From Pigmentiphaga aceris (GTDB lineage Bacteria; Pseudomonadota; Gammaproteobacteria; Burkholderiales; Burkholderiaceae_B): DNA of 64,000 bases. Both the position numbers and the translations under genes were made by a program. The notes below the pieces were generated by a model. The model saw nothing but the letters and a program-made list of their open reading frames with translations, was not told the origin of the DNA and did not search any database. Where the stretch lies: positions 4,464,001 to 4,528,000 of the forward strand of contig NZ_CP043046.1 in assembly GCF_008119665.1 (NCBI RefSeq). Direction: 5' to 3'. Positions 17,370 through 25,682 of the stretch are shown in pieces; position 1 is the stretch's first letter, and each line of letters starts with the position of its first letter.

Positions 17370-18100
17370 ACTCCCGCCACGCCAACCGTCATGCCGCCAC
17401 ACACATAAAGAATCTGCCCAGTGACAAAGCCACTGCGCGCATCCAGCAAATAAGACGCTGCGTGCGCAACGTCGTCGGGCGTACCCACCCGCTTGACCGG
17501 CACGGCATCGATGATGGCGCGGGTGCGCGGCGCATCGGGCGGGTTGGCGCGATCGAACAGCTCGGTGCGGATCGGGCCAGGGCCGATGGCGTTGGCGGTG
17601 ATGCCATGCTGACCAAGCTCCAGTGCCCACACCCGCGCCATGCCGATCAAGCCGGCTTTGGTCGCGGAATACGCGGTACGCAATTCTTTGCCCAATGCCG
17701 CACGCGAAGACATATTGACGATGCGTCCGAAGCCAGCTTCCTGCATGCCTGGCAACACCGCCTGCATGCACTGCAAAGCGCAGCGCAGGTTCAATGACAC
17801 AGCCAGGTCAAAGGATTCCAGCGACTGCTCACCTGCGGCAGCTGGCACCACGATGCCGACGTTGTTGACGAGGCGGGTGATGGGTCCACTATCAAGCGCC
17901 TGCAACAGTGCCTCTGCCGTCTGGTCCGGGTCAGACAAGTCAGCAACGATGCCCTCGCCCGATGCGGGCAGCACACGGTCGATCACAATGGGCTGGTAAC
18001 CATCGGCAAGGCACCGCGCGGCAATGGCTGCACCGATGCCCGCTGCACCACCCGTGATCAATACGCGTTCAGGTGCCACGCGCGATGAAAGGCTGCTCAT
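17366..18100 (-). CDS. Short-chain dehydrogenase/reductase in the pca/cat operon
   Basis: A 244-residue classical SDR. The cofactor loop is TGGAAGIG, followed by NNVG, a serine in NMSSRAALG and the YSATK catalytic pair. Overlaps the following dehydrogenase gene by 4 bases. It probably oxidises a hydroxyl group of an intermediate made by its operon neighbours, but the substrate is not evident. Confidence 0.83.
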   Translation of the reverse strand: MSSLSSRVAPERVLITGGAAGIGAAIAARCLADGYQPIVIDRVLPASGEGIVADLSDPDQTAEALLQALDSGPITRLVNNVGIVVPAAAGEQSLESFDLAVSLNLRCALQCMQAVLPGMQEAGFGRIVNMSSRAALGKELRTAYSATKAGLIGMARVWALELGQHGITANAIGPGPIRTELFDRANPPDAPRTRAIIDAVPVKRVGTPDDVAHAASYLLDARSGFVTGQILYVCGGMTVGVAGV

Positions 18101-18187
18101 GATAGATTCCTGGGAATTTGGTAAGTCCCCGTCGCTGGATGACGGGTGTCAGTACGTGATTGGCATGCATGGTGTGCAGGCAGGGCC

Positions 18188-19243
18188 TCAGACCGTTCCG
18201 ACTGGCATCAGCGGCGAGGCGATTGCGCCGGGCAGATCCAAGGGCGGGGCGGTCAGCAGGAAGTGCGATCTAACCTGCGCACGCAACCAGTTGGCCAATG
18301 GCGTTAACCGCCACAGTTCGCCCAGGTGCAGGCCTTGTTTGAACAGGCAGTGCTCATGCAGCGGCAAGGCCGCGCAGCACACCGGGCCAGGACGCGCCGG
18401 GAAACCTTCGACGGCGTAGTTGTCAGCGGCCAAGGCGGCAATCGGCGTGTCGGTGATCCACTGCAAGAGCTTCTCGTCACGACCATCGAGCACAGCACAT
18501 GCGGTATGCAGGCGTTCTGCATCCGGCTGGCGTTGCATGCCCAGCACGATCTCGGCAAAACCGGTGTGCAGACACAGGATGTCGCCGCTTGCGATCTCGA
18601 TGCGATCGGCCTCGATCACCCGCATCAGTTCGTCGTAGCCCACCAGCGTGCGGCCATCGCCGTAATGCGCGTGCAGGTCCACCATCACGCCACGGCTTTG
18701 CACACTCGTGCGGGCCATGTGCTCTATGCCCAGCGCCTTGGCTGCGGAAGTGCTGACGGCGGCATTGGCCTGCGCGGGCACATTCGTGTCGTCCAGACTG
18801 TCGGGGCCGACGATGTCTTCGCCCGCCCTGAAGCCGTTGTAGTAGACGGCTTCAGGCAAGCCATCGCCATTGGCGTCAAACATGGAGCCTGCGTGCGCCA
18901 AGCCATCCCACTGGGTGGAATACTGCAGATGCAGAATCGCCAGATCATCCGACAGCACATCGGTGCGGCCTGGGTCCAGCACGCCCAGCTGGCAATTGAA
19001 ATTCACCATGCCGCGCCGTTGCAGCGGACGCAGCACGGGGGGTTTGCGATTGGGATTCAGACCGCTGCCACCGGGGTAATCAAGCGGCAAGCTGAGCGCA
19101 AAGGCCTTGCCTTCACGGACCTCGGCAGCTCCCCGCAACAAAGATGCAGGCGTCAGCAGATTCAAGCGGCCCAACTGATCGTCGGGACCAAAGTCGCCCC
19201 AGTTCGATCCTTCGGGGCGTTGTTTCCAGCGGGGGGTGCTCAT
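18188..19243 (-). CDS. Cyclase-family (PF04199-like) metal hydrolase
   Basis: A 351-residue protein of the putative cyclase/kynurenine-formamidase-like superfamily, long-form branch. The metal motif appears as STQWDGLAHAG in place of the usual HxGTHxD, and the later motif SRGVMVDLHAHYG is present. Members hydrolyse cyclic amides, lactones or ring ketones. With an SDR and a 3-hydroxyacyl-CoA dehydrogenase downstream, a ring-opening step feeding a CoA pathway is a fair guess but only a guess. Confidence 0.72.
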   Translation of the reverse strand: MSTPRWKQRPEGSNWGDFGPDDQLGRLNLLTPASLLRGAAEVREGKAFALSLPLDYPGGSGLNPNRKPPVLRPLQRRGMVNFNCQLGVLDPGRTDVLSDDLAILHLQYSTQWDGLAHAGSMFDANGDGLPEAVYYNGFRAGEDIVGPDSLDDTNVPAQANAAVSTSAAKALGIEHMARTSVQSRGVMVDLHAHYGDGRTLVGYDELMRVIEADRIEIASGDILCLHTGFAEIVLGMQRQPDAERLHTACAVLDGRDEKLLQWITDTPIAALAADNYAVEGFPARPGPVCCAALPLHEHCLFKQGLHLGELWRLTPLANWLRAQVRSHFLLTAPPLDLPGAIASPLMPVGTV

Positions 19244-19391
19244 GGAGATTCCTTGATGGTCGGCGCTCTGATGCCGACGTGCGGGTTGAGGGATGGCGGC
19301 GTGATGAAGAAGCGCTGCAGATACCGATCTAAATCGGCTTATCTGACGCTGCTTACTTAACGCCGACCATCTGAAGCGGCGTCACTACGCC

Positions 19392-20597
19392 TCACACCCG
19401 CTCGATGATCATTGCAATGCCCTGCCCCACGCCGATGCACATGGTGCACAGCGCATAGCGGCCATTGCCTTGTTCCAACTGACGCAGCGCGGTCATCGCC
19501 AGACGCGCACCGCTGGCACCCAGCGGATGACCCAGCGCAATCGCGCCGCCATCGCGATTCACATGCGGTGCATCGTCAGGCAGACCCAGCTCACGCAGCA
19601 CCGCCAGCGATTGCGCGGCAAAGGCTTCGTTCAGCTCGATCACGTCCATCTGTTGCAGCGTCAATCCAGTGCGCGCCAGCAGCTTGCGCACGGCCGGCAC
19701 CGGGCCAATGCCCATCACACGCGGCGCGACACCTGCCGCAACGGTGGCAACGATGCGGGCACGTGGCGTCAGGCCGTACTGCGCAATCGCCTTGTCGCCA
19801 GCCACCAGCAACGCGGCTGCGCCGTCATTGATGCCCGATGCGTTGCCTGCCGTCACCGACCCGTCTGGCCGCACCACGCCCTTCAACTTGGCCAATGCGT
19901 CCAGCGTGGTGTCGGCGCGCAGGTGTTCATCGCTGTCCACCAGCAGCGGATCACCCTTCTTGCGGGGAATGCTGACGACAGCAATCTCGTCACCCAGACG
20001 GCCTGCGGCTTGGGCGGCGGCAGCGCGCTGCTGGCTGCGCAGCGCAAACGCGTCCTGGTCGGCGCGGCTGATGCCGTAGTCATCGGCCACGTTCTCGGCG
20101 GTCTGCGGCATGGTGTCCACGCCATACGCGGCTTTCATTGCCGGGTTGACGAAGCGCCAGCCCATGGTGGTGTCCTGCATGCTCAGGTCGCGGCCGAAGG
20201 CGCTGGCCGACTTGCCCACCACGAAAGGCGCGCGCGTCATGCTTTCCACGCCGCCTGCAATCATCAAGTCGGCCTCGCCTGCCTTGATGGCGCGGGCAGC
20301 TGCACCCAGCGCATCCAGGCCCGATCCGCACAGGCGATTGACGGTGACACCCGGCACCTCGATCGGCAAACCCGCCAGCAAGGCAGCCATGCGGGCCACG
20401 TTGCGGTTGTCCTCGCCCGCCTGATTGGCGCACCCCAGAATCACGTCGTCCAGCAAAGACCAGTCGATCGAGGGATTGCGCGCCATCAAGGCCTTGATCG
20501 GTGCAGCGGCCAGATCGTCGGCACGCACCGTGGCCAGGCTGCCACCGTAGCGGCCGAAAGGCGTACGGATCGCATCACAGATGAAGGCATCGCTCAT
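19392..20597 (-). CDS. pcaF: 3-oxoadipyl-CoA thiolase
   Basis: A 401-residue thiolase that splits 3-oxoadipyl-CoA to succinyl-CoA and acetyl-CoA, the last step of the beta-ketoadipate pathway. The acylated C89 (NRLCGSGL), H357 (ALGHPLGASG) and C387 (CTMCIGVGQG) are all in place. Being next to pcaIJ makes PcaF more likely than a generic acetyl-CoA acetyltransferase. Transcribed after pcaJ with a 142-base gap. Confidence 0.9.
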   Translation of the reverse strand: MSDAFICDAIRTPFGRYGGSLATVRADDLAAAPIKALMARNPSIDWSLLDDVILGCANQAGEDNRNVARMAALLAGLPIEVPGVTVNRLCGSGLDALGAAARAIKAGEADLMIAGGVESMTRAPFVVGKSASAFGRDLSMQDTTMGWRFVNPAMKAAYGVDTMPQTAENVADDYGISRADQDAFALRSQQRAAAAQAAGRLGDEIAVVSIPRKKGDPLLVDSDEHLRADTTLDALAKLKGVVRPDGSVTAGNASGINDGAAALLVAGDKAIAQYGLTPRARIVATVAAGVAPRVMGIGPVPAVRKLLARTGLTLQQMDVIELNEAFAAQSLAVLRELGLPDDAPHVNRDGGAIALGHPLGASGARLAMTALRQLEQGNGRYALCTMCIGVGQGIAMIIERV

Positions 20598-20739
20598 GGG
20601 GGATCTCTATATATATGTGGAGGAAATGCGGGGCGAAGGACAGCGGGGGCATGCAGGCAAGGTGGCGCGGCGTTGCGCGATGGGGGGAGCACAACCGGTA
20701 TGTGCGAAACATCCCCGTATGCGTGCCGCTAGAAACCGC

Positions 20740-21396
20740 CTACGCCCGCGCGTCCACCAGCGGCACCGGCGTCAAGGCACGCAATGCATCGATGTCCATG
20801 CCCTCAACCAGATCAATCACACGGGCTTCGCCGCCAGCCAGATCGATCACGGCCAGGTCGGTATAGATGCGGCTGACGCAACCGATCCCCGTCAGCGGAT
20901 ACGTGCATGCGGGGACCAGCTTGGCCTCGCCCTGGCGGGTCAGGAACTCCATCATCACGAAGGTCTTCTTCGCGCCGATAGCCAAGTCCATCGCACCACC
21001 CACGGCCGGAATGGCGTCAGGTGCGCCGGTATGCCAATTGGCCAGATCACCGTTCACGCTGACCTGGAAAGCCCCCAGCACACACACGTCCAGGTGGCCG
21101 CCGCGCATCATCGCGAAGCTGTCGGCGTGGTGGAAAAACGCACCGCCGTCCAGCAAGGTCACGGGCTGCTTGCCCGCGTTGATCAGGTCGTAGTCTTCCT
21201 GGCCGGCCTCGGGTGCCGGGCCCATGCCGATCACACCGTTTTCGCTGTGCAGAATCACTTCGCGTTCAGCCGGCAGATGGTTGGACACCAGTGTGGGCAA
21301 GCCGATGCCCAGGTTCACCACCATGCCTTCGTCGATGTCGCAGGCGACACGCGCGGCCATCTGGTCTCGGGTCCACTTGTTTGCGGGGTTTGTCAT
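20740..21396 (-). CDS. pcaJ: 3-oxoadipate CoA-transferase subunit B
   Basis: A 218-residue beta subunit of the succinyl-CoA:3-oxoadipate CoA-transferase. The catalytic glutamate is E52 in HSENGVIGMGP, and NLGIGLPTLVSNHLP is the family signature. It follows pcaI by 31 bases. The pair activates beta-ketoadipate for the PcaF thiolase. Confidence 0.93.
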   Translation of the reverse strand: MTNPANKWTRDQMAARVACDIDEGMVVNLGIGLPTLVSNHLPAEREVILHSENGVIGMGPAPEAGQEDYDLINAGKQPVTLLDGGAFFHHADSFAMMRGGHLDVCVLGAFQVSVNGDLANWHTGAPDAIPAVGGAMDLAIGAKKTFVMMEFLTRQGEAKLVPACTYPLTGIGCVSRIYTDLAVIDLAGGEARVIDLVEGMDIDALRALTPVPLVDARA

Positions 21397-21427
21397 GTTT
21401 GATTCTTTTCAAGACGAGCCAGACGGC

Positions 21428-22111
21428 TCAGGCGACGCGGCGGGAAGTGACAGGCACCTGCACCACGCGCTGCACGTAGAGGCCTGGCGTGACCACGATT
21501 TCCGGGTCGATGTCGCCCAATTCCACGACTTCGTGTACGGCGGCAATCGTCAGCTTGGCGGCGGTGGCCATGATCGGACCGAAGTTGCGCGCGGTCTTGC
21601 GGTAGGTCAGGTTGCCCCAGCGGTCACCGCGCTCGGCCTGGATCAGCGCCACGTCGCCCGCAATCGGGTACTCCAGCACGTAGTGCTTGCCGTTGATCTC
21701 GCGGGTTTCACGGCCCTTGGCAAGCTCGGTGCCGTAGCCTGTCGGCGAGAAGAACGCACCAATACCGGCACCCGCGGCGCGAATGCGCTCGGCCAGGTTG
21801 CCTTGTGGCACCAGTTCCAGTTCCAGCTTGCCCGAGCGATACAGCGCATCGAAGATCTGCGAATCGGCCTGACGCGGGAACGAGCAGATGATCTTGCGCA
21901 CCCGACCGGCGGCCAACAGCGCGGCCAGGCCGGTTTCGCCGTTGCCGGCGTTGTTGTTGACCACCACCAGGTCACGTGCGCCCTGGGCGATCAGGCCATC
22001 GATAAGTGCATTGGGCTGGCCCGCAGTGCCGAAGCCGCCGATGAGCACCGTTGCGCCATCCTGAATGCCACTGAGCGCCGCCTCGACGGAAGGAGATATT
22101 TTGTTGATCAT
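21428..22111 (-). CDS. pcaI: 3-oxoadipate CoA-transferase subunit A
   Basis: A 227-residue alpha subunit of the CoA-transferase, with the CoA-binding loop GGFGTAGQPN and the signature ERGDRWGNLTYRKTARNF. The ATG at 22111 gives the usual N-terminus; the open frame upstream to 22228 runs through the operator region and is not coding. It is the first gene of the ten-gene operon, divergent from pcaR. Confidence 0.93.
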   Translation of the reverse strand: MINKISPSVEAALSGIQDGATVLIGGFGTAGQPNALIDGLIAQGARDLVVVNNNAGNGETGLAALLAAGRVRKIICSFPRQADSQIFDALYRSGKLELELVPQGNLAERIRAAGAGIGAFFSPTGYGTELAKGRETREINGKHYVLEYPIAGDVALIQAERGDRWGNLTYRKTARNFGPIMATAAKLTIAAVHEVVELGDIDPEIVVTPGLYVQRVVQVPVTSRRVA

Positions 22112-22211
22112 GTGCGCCTGCCGAACAAAAGAAGAAACGGCCTGGCCGTTTGGCTGAAAGAATCGTTTCGAAGCATGAATCGACGCGTTCTGCTGAATAC
22201 CCACTGAATAT

Positions 22212-22245
22212 GTTCTATATACGAACATAAGTTCTAATTACGAAC
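22212..22245. promoter_or_regulatory. Twin PcaR-like operator boxes
   Basis: Two 15-base near-palindromes, GTTCTATATACGAAC (22212-22226) and GTTCTAATTACGAAC (22231-22245), are spaced 19 bases start to start. They resemble the PcaR/PcaU/PobR site (GTTC-ATA-CG-AC pattern) and lie between divergent pcaI and pcaR, about 100 bases before pcaI. Two boxes on about the same helix face suggest cooperative binding. Confidence 0.65.
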
Positions 22246-22296
22246 GAAACGAATGCTATCGAAACTGCTCAAACCGCTCTACAGGGGTAAACACTA

Positions 22297-23100
22297 ATGT
22301 CGTCCATCGAAAGCGAAACGCCGTCTGCGCCCGCCCCCGGCGACAGCTACGTGCAATCTTTTGCGCGCGGGCTGGCGGTAATCCGAAGCTTCAACGCGGA
22401 TAACCCCGCGCAGACCATCAGCGAAGTTGCCGAAGCCACGGCGCTTACCCGCGCCGGCGCGCGCCGCATCCTGCACACGCTGCAAGGGCTGGGTTATGTG
22501 GAAGTCGACGGCCGGCAATTCCGACTGACGGCGAAGGTGCTGGACCTGGGCTTTGCCTACCTGACCTCGTTGCCGTTGTGGAACTTGGCCGAGCCCTTCA
22601 TGGAAGACTTCGTGCAGGCCGTGCAGGAATCCAGCTCGGCTGCGGTGCTGGAAGGCACGGAAATCGTCTACGTGCTGCGTGTGCCCACGCACAAGATCAT
22701 GAGCATCAGCCTGGGCGTCGGCAGCCGCCTGCCGGCTTATTGCACATCAATGGGGCGAGTGCTGTTGAGCGGTCTGTCAGACGAAGATCTGGATGCGCGG
22801 CTGGCAGCCAGCAAGCTGATTGCGCATACGCCGGGCACCACCACAGACGTGGCCGTGTTGCGTGAAAAGATCGACACGGTGCGCCGACAAGGCTGGGCCT
22901 TGGTGGAAGAGGAACTGGAGACCGGCCTGATTTCCTTGGCCGCGCCTATCCGCGACCGGCGTCGGGGCGTGTTTGCCGCGATCAACGTCAGCGGGCACAG
23001 TAGCCGAACGTCGGCGGCGGTGATGATGGAAACGTTCTTGCCGAAGTTGTTGGCGACGGCGGAAGACATCAGCAGCCGGATCGGGCGGACGCGGGGATAA
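22297..23100 (+). CDS. pcaR: IclR-family regulator of beta-ketoadipate genes
   Basis: A 267-residue IclR-type regulator of the PcaR/PcaU/PobR branch. The winged helix is at about residues 20-80 (TISEVAEATALTRAGARRIL), followed by an effector domain with LPAYCTSMGRVLL and PIRDRRRGVFAAINVSGHSS. PcaR proteins are usually activated by beta-ketoadipate. Its position opposite pcaIJ and the twin boxes between them support this role. Confidence 0.87.
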   Translation: MSSIESETPSAPAPGDSYVQSFARGLAVIRSFNADNPAQTISEVAEATALTRAGARRILHTLQGLGYVEVDGRQFRLTAKVLDLGFAYLTSLPLWNLAEPFMEDFVQAVQESSSAAVLEGTEIVYVLRVPTHKIMSISLGVGSRLPAYCTSMGRVLLSGLSDEDLDARLAASKLIAHTPGTTTDVAVLREKIDTVRRQGWALVEEELETGLISLAAPIRDRRRGVFAAINVSGHSSRTSAAVMMETFLPKLLATAEDISSRIGRTRG

Positions 23101-23183
23101 GAAAGCTAGGTATCGGTTCGGGGGGTCTTAGGAAAGCAGCCATCCAGGGCTACACCCTGTCCACAAGAATACTCAACAACACT

Positions 23184-23222
23184 CATAGATGTTTCTTTGA
23201 TCTAATTAAAAGAACATCTATG
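23184..23222. promoter_or_regulatory. Distal HipB-type operator (long inverted repeat)
   Basis: CATAGATGTTTCTTT (23184-23198) and AAAAGAACATCTATG (23208-23222) form an inverted repeat matching at 13 of 15 positions. Its outer arms are shared with a second inverted repeat nearer hipB, so both are likely bound by HipB. Confidence 0.6.
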
Positions 23223-23270
23223 AACAAGCCCTGCGTTTATCCAACGATAGAGAAGCTTGTGCGGAAACGT

Positions 23271-23309
23271 CATAGATTTTCTTTTACGTGAATTAAAAAG
23301 ATATCTATG
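23271..23309. promoter_or_regulatory. Proximal HipB-type operator (long inverted repeat)
   Basis: CATAGATTTTCTTTT (23271-23285) and AAAAAGATATCTATG (23295-23309) match at 12 of 15 positions. The site ends 8 bases before the hipB ATG, so binding would block initiation. It has the same CATAGAT core as the distal copy 87 bases upstream. Confidence 0.62.
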
Positions 23310-23317
23310 ATTGGTCC

Positions 23318-23638
23318 ATGCCCAGAACACTTCGTCAATCAGACGCTGTCGCCACCCAAATCGCCGAACGACTACGCGAGTGGGGTGCCTGCATTCGCAC
23401 CCAGCGTGTAGCTCAACACATCCGCGCATCCGACCTGTGCGCACGCATGGAAATCTCGCTACCGACCTTGCGCCGAATCGAACAAGGTGATCCAGGCGCA
23501 AGCGCGGCGAGCTATCTGAACGCCCTGCTCATCCTGGGTGTCTTCAACGTCGCTGCGCCGTCCTTGCCAGCCGAATACAGCGCCGGCTCACCCTCCGCGC
23601 GTGTGCCTGGGGGCATCGAGGAGGACGACTATTTCTAG
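23318..23638 (+). CDS. hipB: HipB-type antitoxin, XRE helix-turn-helix
   Basis: A 106-residue DNA-binding antitoxin. The helix-turn-helix spans roughly residues 25-65 (IRASDLCARMEISLPTLRRI). It should bind and neutralise HipA and repress the operon through the two upstream inverted repeats. The end of hipB overlaps the start region of hipA. No strong Shine-Dalgarno is visible before its ATG, and transcription may start very close to it. Confidence 0.85.
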   Translation: MPRTLRQSDAVATQIAERLREWGACIRTQRVAQHIRASDLCARMEISLPTLRRIEQGDPGASAASYLNALLILGVFNVAAPSLPAEYSAGSPSARVPGGIEEDDYF

Positions 23639-24860
23639 GTCTCAGTTTGTCTACCTGCAGCGCCCGGATACCGGCGTCTGGGTAACGGTTGGCCGCTATA
23701 CCCTGAACGACGATGCCAGCAGCGGCAGCTTCGTCTACGCGCCAAGCTATCTTGAGTCAGACTCGCCCTGGGCCATCGACCCAGTCAACTTGCCCTTGCT
23801 GTCGGGCATTCGGCAACCCGCACCACGCTACCGTGGTCTGCACGATGTGCTACGTGACGCCGGACCTGACTCATGGGGACAGTTGCTGCTGCAGCGCGTG
23901 CATGGTCTCGGCGACGACACGCACATCTTTGACTACCTGCGTCTGGCGGGAAACGGCGATCGTTGGGGCGCACTGGCATTGGGTCCAGGCCGTACGCCGC
24001 CATCGATCCAGCTGAAAAGCCCCACCCTGCCGCAACTGCCATTGCTGGCCCAGGAGCTTCAGGCCATTCACGAACGCCGCCCCGCCGAAGACATGCGCGT
24101 GAGGCGCATGTTGATGACCACAACCAGCCTGGGCGGCGCACGCCCCAAGGGCACGCTGCGCGATGGAGACGCCTATTGGCTGGTCAAGCCACTGCTGCAG
24201 ACTGATGTCGTCGACATTCCGCAGCTCGAACACGCAGCCATGAGCTGGGGCACAGCCCTTGGCATACGCATGGCCCTGACCGTGCACCACCAGATCGACG
24301 AGGGATTGAGCGTGTTGCGCATCCGTCGCTTTGATCGCGAGGGGGAGCAGCGTCACATGGCGATCAGCGGCGCATCGTTGCTGGCTGTCGAATATCCCGG
24401 CGGCCTGCGCGACGGATTCAGTTATCCGCGCCTTGCCGAAGAACTACGCCGCATTGGCACGCCCGTTGAAGATCGCCACGAATTGTTTGACCGCATGGTG
24501 TTCAACGCGTTGGCAGGCAACGACGATGATCACCCTCGCAACCATGCGGCAGTCTGGCAGCAGGACGAAGGCCGCTGGCGCTTGTCGCCGGCCTTCGACG
24601 TGGTGCCGAATCCAGAGTTGGTACCAACCGCTTTGTCGATGCAGTTGTCGAAGGGCCACTTCGACATTTCGCGTGATTCGGTGCTGGCCGATGCAGTGCG
24701 TTTTGGGTTCACCGACACGGCCTCAGCTGCAGCACGGTTGGATGCGATTATCGAGAAAGCAGGCGACACTTTGCCGTCTATCGAGGACAACTTGCCCGCT
24801 TCCTTATCAACCCTGATGCGAGAGCGATTCGAGGCAACCCGCGCGGCACTGAAAGCTTGA
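23631..24860 (+). CDS. hipA: HipA-family serine/threonine kinase toxin
   Basis: About 409 residues of a HipA-like kinase. Kinase elements are all present: GGARPKGTL (phosphate loop), YWLVKP (ATP lysine), ALAGNDDDHPRNHA (catalytic aspartate) and LSPAFDVVP (metal aspartate). E. coli HipA phosphorylates glutamyl-tRNA synthetase to cause persistence; the target here is unknown. There is no ATG or TTG near the expected start. A perfect GAGGAGG (23618-23624) sits 6 bases before an in-frame ATT at 23631, which I take as the start. An in-frame GTG at 23601 lacks a ribosome site. The gene appears intact. Confidence 0.82.
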   Translation: MSRSQFVYLQRPDTGVWVTVGRYTLNDDASSGSFVYAPSYLESDSPWAIDPVNLPLLSGIRQPAPRYRGLHDVLRDAGPDSWGQLLLQRVHGLGDDTHIFDYLRLAGNGDRWGALALGPGRTPPSIQLKSPTLPQLPLLAQELQAIHERRPAEDMRVRRMLMTTTSLGGARPKGTLRDGDAYWLVKPLLQTDVVDIPQLEHAAMSWGTALGIRMALTVHHQIDEGLSVLRIRRFDREGEQRHMAISGASLLAVEYPGGLRDGFSYPRLAEELRRIGTPVEDRHELFDRMVFNALAGNDDDHPRNHAAVWQQDEGRWRLSPAFDVVPNPELVPTALSMQLSKGHFDISRDSVLADAVRFGFTDTASAAARLDAIIEKAGDTLPSIEDNLPASLSTLMRERFEATRAALKA

Positions 24861-24882
24861 ACGCACGGCCCTTACCTACCCG

Positions 24883-25653
24883 TCAAAAACCCCACCACCG
24901 ACGCATTGAAAGCATCGGGTTTTCCACATTCGACAAGTGCGCAGTCTCCAATTCCAGGTAACGCGCCCCCGGAATCGACTCTGCCAGAAAACGTGTGCTG
25001 GCGGGCGGCGATGACAGGTCGTAGGTGCCGCCAATCGCCAGCGTGGGGGCCTCGATGCCAGCGATGTGCCCACGCAAGTCGGCGTCGCGCACCGCAGCGC
25101 AGCATCCCGCGTAAGCCTCGTCGTCGGTAGCCATGACCATGGTCCGAATCTTCGTTGCGATGGCTGGATTGGCCGCAGCAAAGTCAGCGGTCAGCCAACG
25201 GCTCATTACGCCATCGACAATCGCTTTCACACCCTCATCCAGGACCTTTTCCATGCGCGCATTCCAGGTATCGGGCGACCCGAACTCGGCTGCGGTGTTG
25301 GCCAATACCAGCCGATCGATCAGCTCGGGGTGATGCAAGGCGACCCACTGCCCGGTCAGCCCGCCCATCGAAATACCCAGGTAATGCGTGCGCGCAATGC
25401 CAAGATGCGTCAGCAAGGCCACGACATCTCCGCCCAGTTGCTCAAGCGTGTACGGCCCGGGTGGCACGGATGACTGGCCATGACCACGCGTGTCGTAGCG
25501 CAGCACGTGGAAGTGCTCGGTCAGGGCGGGCATCTGGGCGTCCCACAGTTCAATCGAGGCACCCAGCGAATGCGACAGCAGCAAAGGGGGGAGCGCGGCG
25601 TCACCGTCTTGTCGGTAGTGCAGACTGATGCCGTTCACGTCGACAAATGGCAA
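24883..25653 (-). CDS. pcaD: Second 3-oxoadipate enol-lactonase, with frameshifted C-terminus
   Basis: A 256-residue enol-lactonase paralogue of the gene at 13498-14277. S95 (GISMGG) and H239 (AHLSNVEN) are present, so catalysis is probably retained. The last ten residues do not fit the family. In the next frame the sequence continues as PDAFNASVVGFLTGR, ending at 24872, which is the expected tail. A one-base deletion in the GGG/TTTT stretch around 24916-24924 explains this. It may be a real mutation or a sequencing/assembly error. The gene follows dctM by 29 bases and probably belongs to the TRAP operon. Confidence 0.85.
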   Translation of the reverse strand: MPFVDVNGISLHYRQDGDAALPPLLLSHSLGASIELWDAQMPALTEHFHVLRYDTRGHGQSSVPPGPYTLEQLGGDVVALLTHLGIARTHYLGISMGGLTGQWVALHHPELIDRLVLANTAAEFGSPDTWNARMEKVLDEGVKAIVDGVMSRWLTADFAAANPAIATKIRTMVMATDDEAYAGCCAAVRDADLRGHIAGIEAPTLAIGGTYDLSSPPASTRFLAESIPGARYLELETAHLSNVENPMLSMRRWWGF

Positions 25654-25682
25654 GGTGCACTCCCCTGTTTACCCAAGCTTGT

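Noticed and set aside
23202..23501. Minus-strand open frame across the hipB promoter
   Set aside because: Overlaps two operator-like repeats and hipB; no ribosome site or family match.
23538..23630. Upstream start for hipA at 23538
   Set aside because: It would overlap hipB by 100 bases, has no ribosome site and adds residues unlike any HipA N-terminus.
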